Shown here in pieces: positions 49,510-58,348 of a DNA stretch of 64,000 nucleotides. The position numbers were made by a program, and so were the translations under genes. Origin of the DNA: Pantoea allii (GTDB lineage: Bacteria; Pseudomonadota; Gammaproteobacteria; Enterobacterales; Enterobacteriaceae); the NCBI RefSeq assembly GCF_002307475.1, contig NZ_NTMH01000034.1, positions 62,001 to 126,000 on the forward strand, in the 5' to 3' direction. Under the pieces are notes generated by a model. That model was not told where the DNA came from, did no database searches, and saw only the letters and a program-made list of their open reading frames with translations. Within the stretch, counting starts at the first letter, position 1. Every line of letters begins with the position of its first letter.

Positions 49510-51756
49510 TTAACGCCCACCCCGAATCAGGCCGCCCAGACCGCGCTCTTCCATAAACGCCGACACCAGCTGACGCACATCTGACGCCGAGTAAGCTTTG
49601 AGCGCCTGGGTACTGAGTTTCTGCACTTCTTCGTAATCCAGATGGCGCAGCAGATATTTTACGCGCGAGACATTCTTGCCGTTCATGCTGAGATGGTGAT
49701 ATCCCATCCCTATCAAGAGCGCCACACACATCGGATCGCCCGCCATTTCACCACACAAGCATAATTCCAGATTCGCCAAATGGGCTTCAATGGAAATGGC
49801 CTGCAGCGCGCGCAGCATCGCCGGATGCAGTGAATCATACAGATTCGCCACGCGCGTATTGTTGCGATCCACCGCCAGTAAATACTGGGTCAGGTCATTG
49901 GTCCCGACAGACACAAAATCGACGCGTGAGGCCAAATGCGGGATCATAAACACCATGGAAGGCACTTCAATCATAATCCCGATGCGCGGCTTCGGAATCG
50001 TATAGCCGAGCATCTCTTCCACTTCCGTGCCGGCGCGTTGAATAAGGCGTTTGGCCTCGTCGATCTCATCGATATGGCTAATCATCGGCAGTAAAATGCT
50101 CAGATTGCCTGAGGCGGCGTTAGCACGCAGCATGGCGCGCACCTGCACCATAAAAATCTCGGGTTGGTCGAGCGTGAGACGAATGCCCCGCCAGCCCAGG
50201 CAAGGGTTCTCTTCACTAATCGGCATGTACGGCAACTGTTTGTCTGCCCCGATATCCAGCGTGCGCAGCGTAACCGGTTTTTCATGGAACAGTTGTAACA
50301 TGCCCTGATACTGAGCAACCTGCTCTTCTTCGGACGGGAAGCCGCTCTGCAGCATAAAGGGAATTTCAGTGCGATAAAGGCCAATACCGTCAACCCAACT
50401 GCCCAGCGTCTGCTCATGCTCCGGGCTTAACCCCGCATTAAGCATGACCTGCACGCGCTGACCGCTTCTCAGTTCGCCAGGCCTGTCCACGCCGCCTTCA
50501 GCCATTTTACTGAGGGCATTTTCCTCACTGATTAACCGTTGGTACTCCTGCACCAGCACCGGTTCAGGATCGATCAGCAGTTCGCCGCGATAGCCATCGA
50601 CAATCAGCAGACGTTTGTTTAACTGACTGGGCTGAATGTCCGCGCCCATGACGGTCGGAATCCCCATCGCGCGGGTTAAAATGGCCGCGTGGGAGTTTGC
50701 CGCGCCGTCGCGGACCACAATCCCCGCCAGCCGCTCGTGGGGAATTTCCGCCAGCGTTGTCGCCGTCAGTTCATCCGCCACCAGGACGAAACGCTCAGGC
50801 CAGGCATTGACGCCCACCAGAGAATCATCGAGGTGAAACAACAAGCGCTGCCCCAGCACCCGCAGATCGCCTGCGCGTTCTTTCAGGTAGCTGTCCGTCA
50901 GGCTGGCAAACTGGGCGGCAAACTTTTCAATTACGGTTTTGACCGCCCACTCGGCGACCGATCCGCGTTCGATCTCAGCAAAGAGATCTTTTTTCAACCG
51001 TGCGTCAGTTAACAGGTGTGAGTAGAGGTCGAAGATCGCCGCGCTCTCTTTCTGCGCGCTGGCGGTAAAGCGTTTGCTGAAGCGACGAAATTCATTGGCG
51101 GCTTCACTCATCGCCAGCGATAAACGTTCGCGTTCACGTTGCTGATCCAGCGTCGAGGCGGCAGAAACCTGATCAAGCAGCGGCTGGGTTTCATCCACCC
51201 ATCCCGGAGCGACAGCGACACCTGGCGCGGCAGCAATGGCCCGAATGCGCGCCAGACGATACTGACCGAACAACTGACTCAACTGCGATTGAGACAGTAG
51301 CGCTGCCAGCTGCGTGGCTAAGGTAACGAGAAACGACTCCTCGCTTTCATCAAACTGTCGATGTTCACGCTGCTGAACCACCAACACGCCCATGAGCTGA
51401 CGGCGGCTGATAATAGGCACGCCAAGGAAAGAGCGATAGCGCTCTTCCTTTACAGAAGGGATGTACTTATAGCTGGGATGGCTCTGCGCATCGGCAAGGT
51501 TAATTGGCTCGGCAAGTCGCCCCACCAGGCCCACAATACCTTCATCAAACGCCAGCTTGACCGTTAAGCCACGCGGTTTTTTCAGGCCGCGTGTGGCCAT
51601 CAGGTAATAACAGCGACGTTCGTGATCGGCGAGGTAGACGGAACAAACTTCCGTTTCCATCGCCAGGCAGATCTCATTAACCAGAATGTCGAGTGCTTCA
51701 TTCAGACGTGGCGCACTCGCCACCTTTTCAACAATTTCTCGCAACTGAGTGAGCAT
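49510..51756 (-). CDS. ptsP: PtsP, phosphoenolpyruvate-protein phosphotransferase of the nitrogen PTS (EI-Ntr)
   Basis: First enzyme of the regulatory nitrogen PTS, which phosphorylates NPr (PtsO) and then PtsN. The 748-residue protein has an N-terminal GAF domain (about 15-160) that senses glutamine and 2-oxoglutarate. The phospho-His domain has DGAANSHAAILTRAMGIPTVMGA near 350-372, and the TIM-barrel PEP-binding domain has GIGLYRTEIPFM, SVGTNDLTQYLLAVDRNN and LCGEMAGDP near 660. It follows rppH after 12 bp, so the two are cotranscribed. Confidence 0.97.
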   Translation of the reverse strand: MLTQLREIVEKVASAPRLNEALDILVNEICLAMETEVCSVYLADHERRCYYLMATRGLKKPRGLTVKLAFDEGIVGLVGRLAEPINLADAQSHPSYKYIPSVKEERYRSFLGVPIISRRQLMGVLVVQQREHRQFDESEESFLVTLATQLAALLSQSQLSQLFGQYRLARIRAIAAAPGVAVAPGWVDETQPLLDQVSAASTLDQQRERERLSLAMSEAANEFRRFSKRFTASAQKESAAIFDLYSHLLTDARLKKDLFAEIERGSVAEWAVKTVIEKFAAQFASLTDSYLKERAGDLRVLGQRLLFHLDDSLVGVNAWPERFVLVADELTATTLAEIPHERLAGIVVRDGAANSHAAILTRAMGIPTVMGADIQPSQLNKRLLIVDGYRGELLIDPEPVLVQEYQRLISEENALSKMAEGGVDRPGELRSGQRVQVMLNAGLSPEHEQTLGSWVDGIGLYRTEIPFMLQSGFPSEEEQVAQYQGMLQLFHEKPVTLRTLDIGADKQLPYMPISEENPCLGWRGIRLTLDQPEIFMVQVRAMLRANAASGNLSILLPMISHIDEIDEAKRLIQRAGTEVEEMLGYTIPKPRIGIMIEVPSMVFMIPHLASRVDFVSVGTNDLTQYLLAVDRNNTRVANLYDSLHPAMLRALQAISIEAHLANLELCLCGEMAGDPMCVALLIGMGYHHLSMNGKNVSRVKYLLRHLDYEEVQKLSTQALKAYSASDVRQLVSAFMEERGLGGLIRGGR

Positions 51757-51768
51757 AAAGGGCGTGGC

Positions 51769-52296
51769 CTATCCTCTTTTACGTCGATGGGCAGGATGAT
51801 TTCGCTGCACCGCACTCTCCTGCATGGACATGACAACGCCAGCAAATTCTTTCATAACCCGACGATAAACATCGCGCTTAAAAGAAACAACCTGACGTAC
51901 CGGATACCAAAAACTTACCCACCGCCAGCCGTCGAATTCCGGCGTGCTGCTGTGTTGCACATTAATATCTGCGTCATTACACATCAACTGCAGAAGAAAC
52001 CACTTTTGTTTCTGACCAATACAAACCGGTTTTGTGTCCCAACGCACCAAACGTTTTGGCAACTTGTAGCGTAGCCAGTTACGGGTAGAAGCAAGTATTC
52101 GAACATCTTTGCGGTGTAACCCGACTTCTTCGAACAGTTCGCGATACATTGCCTGTTCTGCGGTTTCACCGGGATTGATGCCTCCCTGAGGAAATTGCCA
52201 GGAGTGCTGTCCAAAGCGCCTGGCCCATAACACTTGCCCCTGCCTGTTACAAATTACGATACCAACATTCGGGCGGTAGCCATCATCATCGATCAC
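51769..52296 (-). CDS. rppH: RNA pyrophosphohydrolase RppH
   Basis: Nudix hydrolase that removes pyrophosphate from 5'-triphosphorylated mRNA and so starts 5'-end-dependent decay by RNase E. The 175-residue protein has the Nudix box [23 protein letters not shown] near 38-60 with the metal-binding REXXEE. The upstream [10 protein letters not shown] and the C-terminal [32 protein letters not shown] are RppH-specific. A basic tail follows. It is the first gene of rppH-ptsP, and the long spacer upstream carries its promoter. Confidence 0.97.
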   Translation of the reverse strand: MIDDDGYRPNVGIVICNRQGQVLWARRFGQHSWQFPQGGINPGETAEQAMYRELFEEVGLHRKDVRILASTRNWLRYKLPKRLVRWDTKPVCIGQKQKWFLLQLMCNDADINVQHSSTPEFDGWRWVSFWYPVRQVVSFKRDVYRRVMKEFAGVVMSMQESAVQRNHPAHRRKRG

Positions 52297-52982
52297 CGGA
52301 CTACCTCAAAAGCTAAAATTGAATGGTCTGATTGTTTCACACTCCTTACAGGCGGTAAACCACTGGATTTGCGGGCGGTTACAGGCGTAATACTGGGATA
52401 ACTCACAGACTAATGCGAAGTTATAAACAAAGGACACTAAAAAGAGCGATCTTATTCACGTTTTCTGTGGATAGCTTTGTGCAGAACGCGGGAGTTAACT
52501 GAATAACATCTCAGGATACTTCGGAGGAGGCTCAAAACCAGATTGTCTTTTTCAATTGAAATGTAAGATAATTTTTTTGCAGAACCCGCTTTTTACCCAC
52601 TGAAAATCCACCGGACAAATCCTTCACGCTGACAATTGGCTAAAGATCCACCACAACGCTTTTTATCCACAGCAATCGGCTTAAGCTTGCATCAAAACGG
52701 CCAATTCTTGTCAAAAACTGGCAAAGTCAAGGCTGTAAATGGAACCAGTAGGCCGTTCCAGCCAGGGTTATCCCATTTTTCTGTGGATAACTGGGCGTGA
52801 GATCCTGTTCATTGTTGATAGCAAGTTGGGATAACCTGCTACATTAGTGAGAGCAGGCAAATTTCACTTCAAAAAAAAGTACTATGTTTCATGTTATTAT
52901 GTGAGTTATACCGCGTTCTTTCCTGTGGAAAACCTTAGGTTGCTGCAGGCTGCTTAATTATTAATCATTATGAGTTATTCAC
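52297..52982. promoter_or_regulatory. 686-bp AT-rich rppH/mutH spacer with a cluster of DnaA boxes
   Basis: No coding frame of note is present. Four 9-mers match the strict DnaA box TTWTNCACA: TTATCCACA at 52663-52671 (+), TTATCCACA at 52782-52790 (-), TTTTCCACA at 52924-52932 (-) and TTATTCACA at 52975-52983 (+). Three more carry one mismatch, at 52452-52460 (+), 52466-52474 (-) and 52478-52486 (-). The last strict box runs into the first base of the mutH start codon. The spacer also holds the divergent rppH and mutH promoters, whose elements I could not place firmly. Confidence 0.75.
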
Positions 52983-53660
52983 ATGACATTCCTTCCCGGG
53001 CCACCTGAAGATGAGGCAACGTTGCTGTCACGCGCGCAGACGCTGGCGGGTTTAACGCTGCAAACCCTGGCTGAACAGGCGGGCATTCCGATGCCTGCCA
53101 ACCTTAAACGGGACAAAGGCTGGGTAGGTATGCTGCTGGAATTACACTTAGGTGCCAGCGCAGGCAGTAAAGCAGAACAGGATTTTGCCCATCTGGGGAT
53201 AGAACTAAAAACGATCCCTGTCGATCGCTATGGCAAGCCGCTGGAAACCACGTTTGTGTGCGTCGCGCCACTCACCGGTAACAGCGGTGTGACGTGGCAA
53301 AACAGCCATGTTCGCCATAAGCTGGCACGCGTCCTCTGGGTCCCGGTAGAGGGCGAGCGTGAAATCCCCTTAGCTGAACGCCGGGTTGGCGCGCCGCTGC
53401 TGTGGAGCCCTGACGCGCAGGAAGATGAAATGCTGCGTCAGGACTGGGAAGAGTTAATGGATATGATCGTACTGGGCAAGGTGGAACGTATTACCGCCCG
53501 TCATGGTGCCTGGCTGCAAATTCGCCCGAAAGCGGCCAACAGCAAAGCGTTAACCGAAGGGATTGGCGATCGCGGACAGCCGATCATGACGCTGCCACGT
53601 GGTTTTTATCTCAAGAAAAGTTTTACCGGCCCCCTACTGGCACGCCATTTCCTGGTCTGA
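52983..53660 (+). CDS. mutH: MutH, GATC-specific mismatch-repair endonuclease
   Basis: Nicks the unmethylated strand at hemimethylated GATC sites when activated by MutS-MutL. The 225-residue protein has the catalytic DEK triad visible as Asp in [24 protein letters not shown] near 65-88, with E and K in ELK. The Sau3AI-like fold continues through [20 protein letters not shown], and the C-terminus reads [19 protein letters not shown]. The start codon abuts a DnaA box (TTATTCACA) whose last base is the A of the ATG, so bound DnaA could hinder transcription. Confidence 0.97.
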   Translation: MTFLPGPPEDEATLLSRAQTLAGLTLQTLAEQAGIPMPANLKRDKGWVGMLLELHLGASAGSKAEQDFAHLGIELKTIPVDRYGKPLETTFVCVAPLTGNSGVTWQNSHVRHKLARVLWVPVEGEREIPLAERRVGAPLLWSPDAQEDEMLRQDWEELMDMIVLGKVERITARHGAWLQIRPKAANSKALTEGIGDRGQPIMTLPRGFYLKKSFTGPLLARHFLV

Positions 53661-53760
53661 CGACGGCGTTCTCATGTCCGATACTGTATTTAAAGGTGAG
53701 TTAGACAAATTTGGTGCGTATAATCTTTGTTTAATTTTCGTTTAGGATATGAGTGCAGGT

Positions 53761-54471
53761 ATGTTCGATTGGATTTACGATCCCAACGCCTGGCTGGCGC
53801 TGGGTACCCTGACCATTCTGGAAGTGGTGCTGGGCATTGATAACATTATCTTTCTGTCGCTAGTGGTGGCGAAACTTCCCAAACACCAGCAAGCCCGCGC
53901 ACGTCGTATCGGTTTGATGGGTGCCATGCTCATGCGTCTGGGTTTACTGGCCTCCATTGCCTGGGTCGCTAAACTCACCAACCCGCTTTTCACGCTGATG
54001 GATCATGCTTTTTCAGCACGCGATCTGATCCTCCTGTTTGGAGGATTATTTTTGCTGTGGAAATCCAGCATGGAGATTCATGAAACCATTGAAGGCGAAG
54101 AAACCGAGCACAAGAGCAACGTTAACTCGTTCTTTGGGGCGATTGTCCAAATCATGTTGCTCGACATCATTTTTAGTCTCGACTCGGTGATTACGGCCGT
54201 GGGCCTCTCTGATCATCTGTTTATTATGATGGCGGCGGTCGTCATTGCCGTGCTCATGATGATGTTTGCTGCCCGCACTATTGGCGAGTTCGTTGATCGC
54301 TATCCGTCGGTAAAAATGCTGGCACTTTCGTTCCTGATTTTGGTGGGTTTCACCCTGATTCTGGAAAGTTTCGCCGTGCATGTACCAAAAGGTTACATTT
54401 ATTTTGCCATGTTCTTCTCAATGGCCGTTGAGTGCCTTAACCTTATGCGCAGTAAGAAAAAAGTGAGCTAG
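53761..54471 (+). CDS. ygdQ: YgdQ, TerC-family membrane protein
   Basis: Inner-membrane protein of about 236 residues with seven TM helices. TerC motifs are [28 protein letters not shown] (about 11-38) and [25 protein letters not shown] (about 125-150). The paired acidic residues in GIDN and SLDS sit within the membrane and suggest metal-ion transport, now proposed for this family (manganese). I chose the ATG at 53761 ([15 protein letters not shown]) over 53749, because the former matches relatives. A terminator at 54481-54508 follows. Confidence 0.93.
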   Translation: MFDWIYDPNAWLALGTLTILEVVLGIDNIIFLSLVVAKLPKHQQARARRIGLMGAMLMRLGLLASIAWVAKLTNPLFTLMDHAFSARDLILLFGGLFLLWKSSMEIHETIEGEETEHKSNVNSFFGAIVQIMLLDIIFSLDSVITAVGLSDHLFIMMAAVVIAVLMMMFAARTIGEFVDRYPSVKMLALSFLILVGFTLILESFAVHVPKGYIYFAMFFSMAVECLNLMRSKKKVS

Positions 54472-54480
54472 CGTTGTCAA

Positions 54481-54508
54481 GGGCGGCCCCGCGCCGCCCC
54501 GTTATTTT
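54481..54508 (+). terminator. Terminator of ygdQ
   Basis: GGGCGGC pairs with GCCGCCC around a 5-base loop (CCCGC), followed by CGTTATTTT. It begins 10 bases after the ygdQ stop. The T-tract is interrupted but adequate. Confidence 0.7.
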
Positions 54509-54589
54509 CAGATTGATACGATTAACCCAATCGGTAAAAGGATTTATTACTACACTTTTTGCTATGGACGATTCGTGAGGATAAGCATA

Positions 54590-54808
54590 ATGAAAGGGCT
54601 GATTAAAATTGTATTACTGGCCGTTGCTGCGGTGACATTAGCGGGATGTAGTTCCAATTATGTCATGGCAACAAAAGATGGCCGTATGATTATGACCGAA
54701 GGCAAACCGAGTATTGATAAAGAAACGGGGCTGGTGCAGTACACCGATCAGTCGGGCCATACCGTGCAGATTAACAGTGATGAAGTCTCGACCATTATTG
54801 AACGCTAG
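54590..54808 (+). CDS. ygdR: YgdR lipoprotein (DUF903)
   Basis: 72-residue lipoprotein: signal helix [20 protein letters not shown] with lipobox LAGC (Cys20), then [33 protein letters not shown] with the DUF903 SH3-like pattern. It is a paralogue of ygdI in this window, with almost the same spacing of NYVM, DGR, GKP and DTG/ETG residues. The ATG at 54590 has GAGGA at suitable distance; a GTG 5 codons upstream is less likely. The function is unknown. It lies between ygdQ and tas, as in E. coli. Confidence 0.93.
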   Translation: MKGLIKIVLLAVAAVTLAGCSSNYVMATKDGRMIMTEGKPSIDKETGLVQYTDQSGHTVQINSDEVSTIIER

Positions 54809-54947
54809 ATGCGAAACGTATCAGCCTGTCGCCACTCCCCTCGTCGGCAGGCTACTTCTCTTTGTTGTTCCCCTTTGTTACCCGCTACGCCTCGCGCTAT
54901 AGTCCCTGAAGACAGAATACTTATCCCTACAGAAAAGGAAGCCGGCA

Positions 54948-55988
54948 ATGCATTATCACCGTATCCCCCATAGCACGCTGGAAGTCAGCCAGCTTGGATT
55001 GGGCACCATGACGTTTGGTGAGCAAAACAGCGAAGCCGACGCCCACGCTCAACTGGATTTAGCTGTCAGTTCGGGCATTAACCTGATTGATACCGCCGAG
55101 ATGTATCCGGTCCCGCCGCGTCCTGAAACCCAGGGGTTGACCGAAAAGTATATTGGTAGCTGGTTAAAAAAGACCGGCAGCCGGGATAAAATTATTCTCG
55201 CCAGTAAAGTCGCCGGGCCGACGCGCGGCAACGATGCATCGATTCGCCCTAACATGGCGCTGGATCGCAAAAATATCCGCGAAGCGCTGGACGCCAGCCT
55301 GAAGCGCCTCAATACCGACTACATTGACCTGTATCAACTGCACTGGCCGCAGCGCCAAACCAACTTCTTTGGCAAGCTCGGCTATCAATACAGTGAGAAC
55401 AGCGTGCCTGTCACCTTGTTAGAAACGCTGGAAGCGCTGGCCGAGCAGGTACGGGCAGGCAAAATTCGTTATATCGGCGTATCGAATGAAACGCCGTGGG
55501 GCGTAATGCGTTACCTGCAACTGGCTGAAAAGCACGAGCTACCGCGTATCGTCTCTATTCAAAATCCCTACAGCCTGCTGAATCGCAGTTTTGAAGTGGG
55601 CCTGGCAGAAATCAGTCAACATGAAGGCGTGGAACTGCTGGCCTATTCATGCCTGGCCTTTGGTACGCTGAGCGGAAAATACCTTAACGGTGCGCAACCT
55701 GCTGGCGCGCGCAATACCCTGTTTAGCCGTTTTACGCGTTACAGCGGTGAGCAGTCGCAACTGGCGGTGGCGGAATATGTGGCGCTGGCTCAACAGCATC
55801 AGCTTGATCCTTCACAAATGGCACTGGCTTTTGTCCGTCAGCAACCCTTTGTTTCCAGCACCCTGCTGGGCGCGACCACGCTGGACCAGTTACAGATCAA
55901 TATTGACAGCGCCAACCTGACCCTCAGCAATGAGGTTCTGGAAGCGCTTGAAGCGATCCATCGCCGTTATACCTATCCTGCACCTTGA
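54948..55988 (+). CDS. tas: Tas, NADP(H)-dependent aldo-keto reductase
   Basis: Aldo-keto reductase of 346 residues. It has LGLGTMTFGEQNSEADAHAQLDLAVSSGINLIDTAEMYP (about 16-54) with catalytic Asp and Tyr, then DKIILASKVAG (Lys) and YIDLYQLHWPQRQTNFFG (His), completing the D-Y-K-H tetrad. E. coli tas was found as a suppressor of a tyrosine auxotroph, and its physiological substrate is not established. A GC-rich hairpin at 55997-56020 ends the gene, facing lysA. Confidence 0.95.
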   Translation: MHYHRIPHSTLEVSQLGLGTMTFGEQNSEADAHAQLDLAVSSGINLIDTAEMYPVPPRPETQGLTEKYIGSWLKKTGSRDKIILASKVAGPTRGNDASIRPNMALDRKNIREALDASLKRLNTDYIDLYQLHWPQRQTNFFGKLGYQYSENSVPVTLLETLEALAEQVRAGKIRYIGVSNETPWGVMRYLQLAEKHELPRIVSIQNPYSLLNRSFEVGLAEISQHEGVELLAYSCLAFGTLSGKYLNGAQPAGARNTLFSRFTRYSGEQSQLAVAEYVALAQQHQLDPSQMALAFVRQQPFVSSTLLGATTLDQLQINIDSANLTLSNEVLEALEAIHRRYTYPAP

Positions 55989-55996
55989 TATGCACT

Positions 55997-56020
55997 GCCA
56001 GCCGCTGTTGCGCGGCTGGC
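55997..56020. terminator. Hairpin between convergent tas and lysA
   Basis: A perfect 9-bp stem (GCCAGCCGC/GCGGCTGGC, 6-base loop) begins 8 bases after the tas stop. The T-run is weak (GTATATC). It may serve both convergent genes. Confidence 0.5.
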
Positions 56021-56074
56021 GTATATCGGCCATCGTCTTTCCCTTTCCCGACAGCCTGACTGCGCGCATTAGGC

Positions 56075-57325
56075 TTATTCCAGCGCCAGCAGTTCCTCAA
56101 TGCGTTGCGCGCGACGAATTTCCCGCGGCTCGCCGTTTTCGAACAGGATCTCAGGAATCAGCGGACGGCTGTTGTAGTTGGAAGACATTGACGCGCCGTA
56201 AGCGCCGGTATCATGAAACACCAGGTAATCACCGACTTTAGCGGCTGGAATCGCCCGGGTTTCCACCTTGCCACCTTCAAGCTGGGTAAAGACATCGCCT
56301 GACTCGCACAGAGGCCCCGCGACCACGCTATCGATCGTCGTTTGCTCGTTGATAGTCCGGTTATCACCTGCCATCAGAGAGATATGGTGATAGCTGCCGT
56401 ACATGGATGGGCGCATCAAATCACTGAAGCCTGCATCCACCAGCACAAAGTGACGACTGCCCATCTCTTTTACCGCCCGAACCTGCGAAACCAGCACACC
56501 TGACTCTGCGACCAGGAAACGGCCGGGTTCAATTTCCAGCTTCACGGCATGGCCCAGATGCTCAGCTACGCGCTGACGTGCGGCATCCCACAGGCCAAAA
56601 TAGTGATCGGTATCGATCGCGTCTTCCCCATAGTGATAGGGAACAGACAGACCGCCGCCGGCAGAGATAGCCTCAATATCCTGACCAAATTGCACCACCA
56701 GATCGACCATCGCATCGCAGACCTGCTGCAGGTGCGCATAGTCCACGCCTGAACCGATATGCATATGAATACCGATGAGGCGCAGTCCATATTGTTCAAT
56801 GGCGGCCTGTGCAGCAGGCAGATCGCTGGGCCAGATACCGTGTTTACTGTTTTCGCCGCCGGTATTGGTTTTTTGGCTATGCCCGTGACCAAAACCCGGA
56901 TTGATACGCAGCCAGACCGCGTGTCCGGGAGACACGGCACCCAGTTGATGCAGCATGTCGACGGAGCCGGCATTCACCGGCACCTTGAGTTCAGCTATCC
57001 TGGCCAACGTGGCGTTATCCAGAACATCAGCGGTAAAGACGATTTCATCGCTGTTGGGCTTAAAGCCTGCCACCAGCGCACGCTCAATCTCGCCCAGGGA
57101 AACTGAATCGACTTTTACTCCCGCAGCATGCATCAGGCGCAGAATGTGCGTGTTAGAACAGGCTTTTTGGGCGAAACGCACCACGTCGAAGGCGTGCAGT
57201 TGGGCAATGCGCTGTTGAATAATCTGCGCATCATAAGCCCAGAATGGACCGTTATACTGGCGCGCTAGCGGCAATAAACGGTCAACGTTGAGGGCGGATT
57301 CAGTCGTATTGAGTGGACGAGGCAT
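56075..57325 (-). CDS. lysA: Diaminopimelate decarboxylase LysA
   Basis: PLP enzyme that decarboxylates meso-diaminopimelate to lysine, the last step of lysine synthesis. The 416-residue protein has the PLP-lysine in DVVRFAQKACSNTHILRLM near 50, IGIHMHIGSGVDYAHLQQ near 200, SAGGGLSVPY, KLEIEPGRFLVAESGVLV and the Cys of VVAGPLCESGDVFTQ near 350. The ATG at 57325 has AGGAGAAA upstream; a longer frame to 57400 is rejected. It is divergent from its activator lysR across 102 bp. Confidence 0.97.
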   Translation of the reverse strand: MPRPLNTTESALNVDRLLPLARQYNGPFWAYDAQIIQQRIAQLHAFDVVRFAQKACSNTHILRLMHAAGVKVDSVSLGEIERALVAGFKPNSDEIVFTADVLDNATLARIAELKVPVNAGSVDMLHQLGAVSPGHAVWLRINPGFGHGHSQKTNTGGENSKHGIWPSDLPAAQAAIEQYGLRLIGIHMHIGSGVDYAHLQQVCDAMVDLVVQFGQDIEAISAGGGLSVPYHYGEDAIDTDHYFGLWDAARQRVAEHLGHAVKLEIEPGRFLVAESGVLVSQVRAVKEMGSRHFVLVDAGFSDLMRPSMYGSYHHISLMAGDNRTINEQTTIDSVVAGPLCESGDVFTQLEGGKVETRAIPAAKVGDYLVFHDTGAYGASMSSNYNSRPLIPEILFENGEPREIRRAQRIEELLALE

Positions 57326-57427
57326 GAAATTTTCTCCTGTGGCAATAAAGCCATTAAGCCAGAATCGTGCCATGCCGAAAAATATCTGTTTTAATAGCAT
57401 CTATGCAAAAATGATATGGAATAGCCT

Positions 57428-58348
57428 ATGGCAAATATCAACTGGCGGCATATCGAGATTTTTCATGCCGTTATGACTAGTGGGAACCTCACTCAGGCTG
57501 CAACGCTGCTGCAAACCTCGCAGCCCACCGTCAGCCGTGAACTGGCGCGCCTTGAACGGCAGCTGAGTCTGAAGTTGTTTGAACGCGTGCGCGGCCGCTT
57601 ACAACCCACGGTACAGGGATTACGTCTGTTCGAAGAGGTACAGCGCTCGTGGTATGGGTTGGATCGCATCATCGATGCGGCAGAGGGGTTGCGCCAGTTC
57701 CGCCAGGGCGAACTGTCCATCGCCTGCCTGCCGGTCTTTTCCCAGTCACTGCTGCCGCCTGTCTGTCAGACTTTTTTGCAGCGTTATCCCGATGTCAGTC
57801 TGAATATTATTCCGCAGGAATCGCCGCTACTGGAAGAGTGGCTGTCGGCACAGCGTTATGATCTGGGGCTCACGGAAACGCAGCATGCCCCCGCCGGGAC
57901 CGTTCGGCAGGCGCTACTGACCTGCGATGAAGTGTGCGTGTTGCCGCAGCAGCATCGACTGGCACAGCACAGCGTGCTGACGCCGCAGGATTTTGCCGGT
58001 GAGAACTATGTCAGTCTGTCACGCACGGACAGCTATCGTCAGTTGCTCGACGCGCTGTTTCATGAACAGGGCGTGACGCGCAGGATGGTGATGGAAACCC
58101 ACAGTGCAGCGTCCGTCTGCGCCATGGTGCAGGCCGGTGTAGGGATCTCAGTGGTGAATCCGCTGACGGCATTAGATTATGCCGACAGCGGTGTGGTCAT
58201 GCGCCCTTTTAGCGTTGCCGTGCCTTTTACTATCAGCCTGGTCAGGCCGCAACATCGGCCAGCATCGGCCCTGGTCGAGGCGTTTGTGAGCCATCTGCAG
58301 CAACAGGTGGCCCGTTTTCCCGAGCAGATTGCGAACAAGCTCGCTTAA
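57428..58348 (+). CDS. lysR: LysR, activator of lysA
   Basis: Founding LysR-type regulator, which activates lysA when diaminopimelate is present and represses itself. The 306-residue protein begins MANINWRHIEIFHAVMTSGN and has the winged helix NLTQAATLLQTSQPTVSRELARLERQLSLKLFER (about 20-53). The effector domain follows. The divergent lysA neighbour makes the assignment firm. It overlaps the convergent MFS gene by 4 bp at the end. Confidence 0.95.
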   Translation: MANINWRHIEIFHAVMTSGNLTQAATLLQTSQPTVSRELARLERQLSLKLFERVRGRLQPTVQGLRLFEEVQRSWYGLDRIIDAAEGLRQFRQGELSIACLPVFSQSLLPPVCQTFLQRYPDVSLNIIPQESPLLEEWLSAQRYDLGLTETQHAPAGTVRQALLTCDEVCVLPQQHRLAQHSVLTPQDFAGENYVSLSRTDSYRQLLDALFHEQGVTRRMVMETHSAASVCAMVQAGVGISVVNPLTALDYADSGVVMRPFSVAVPFTISLVRPQHRPASALVEAFVSHLQQQVARFPEQIANKLA

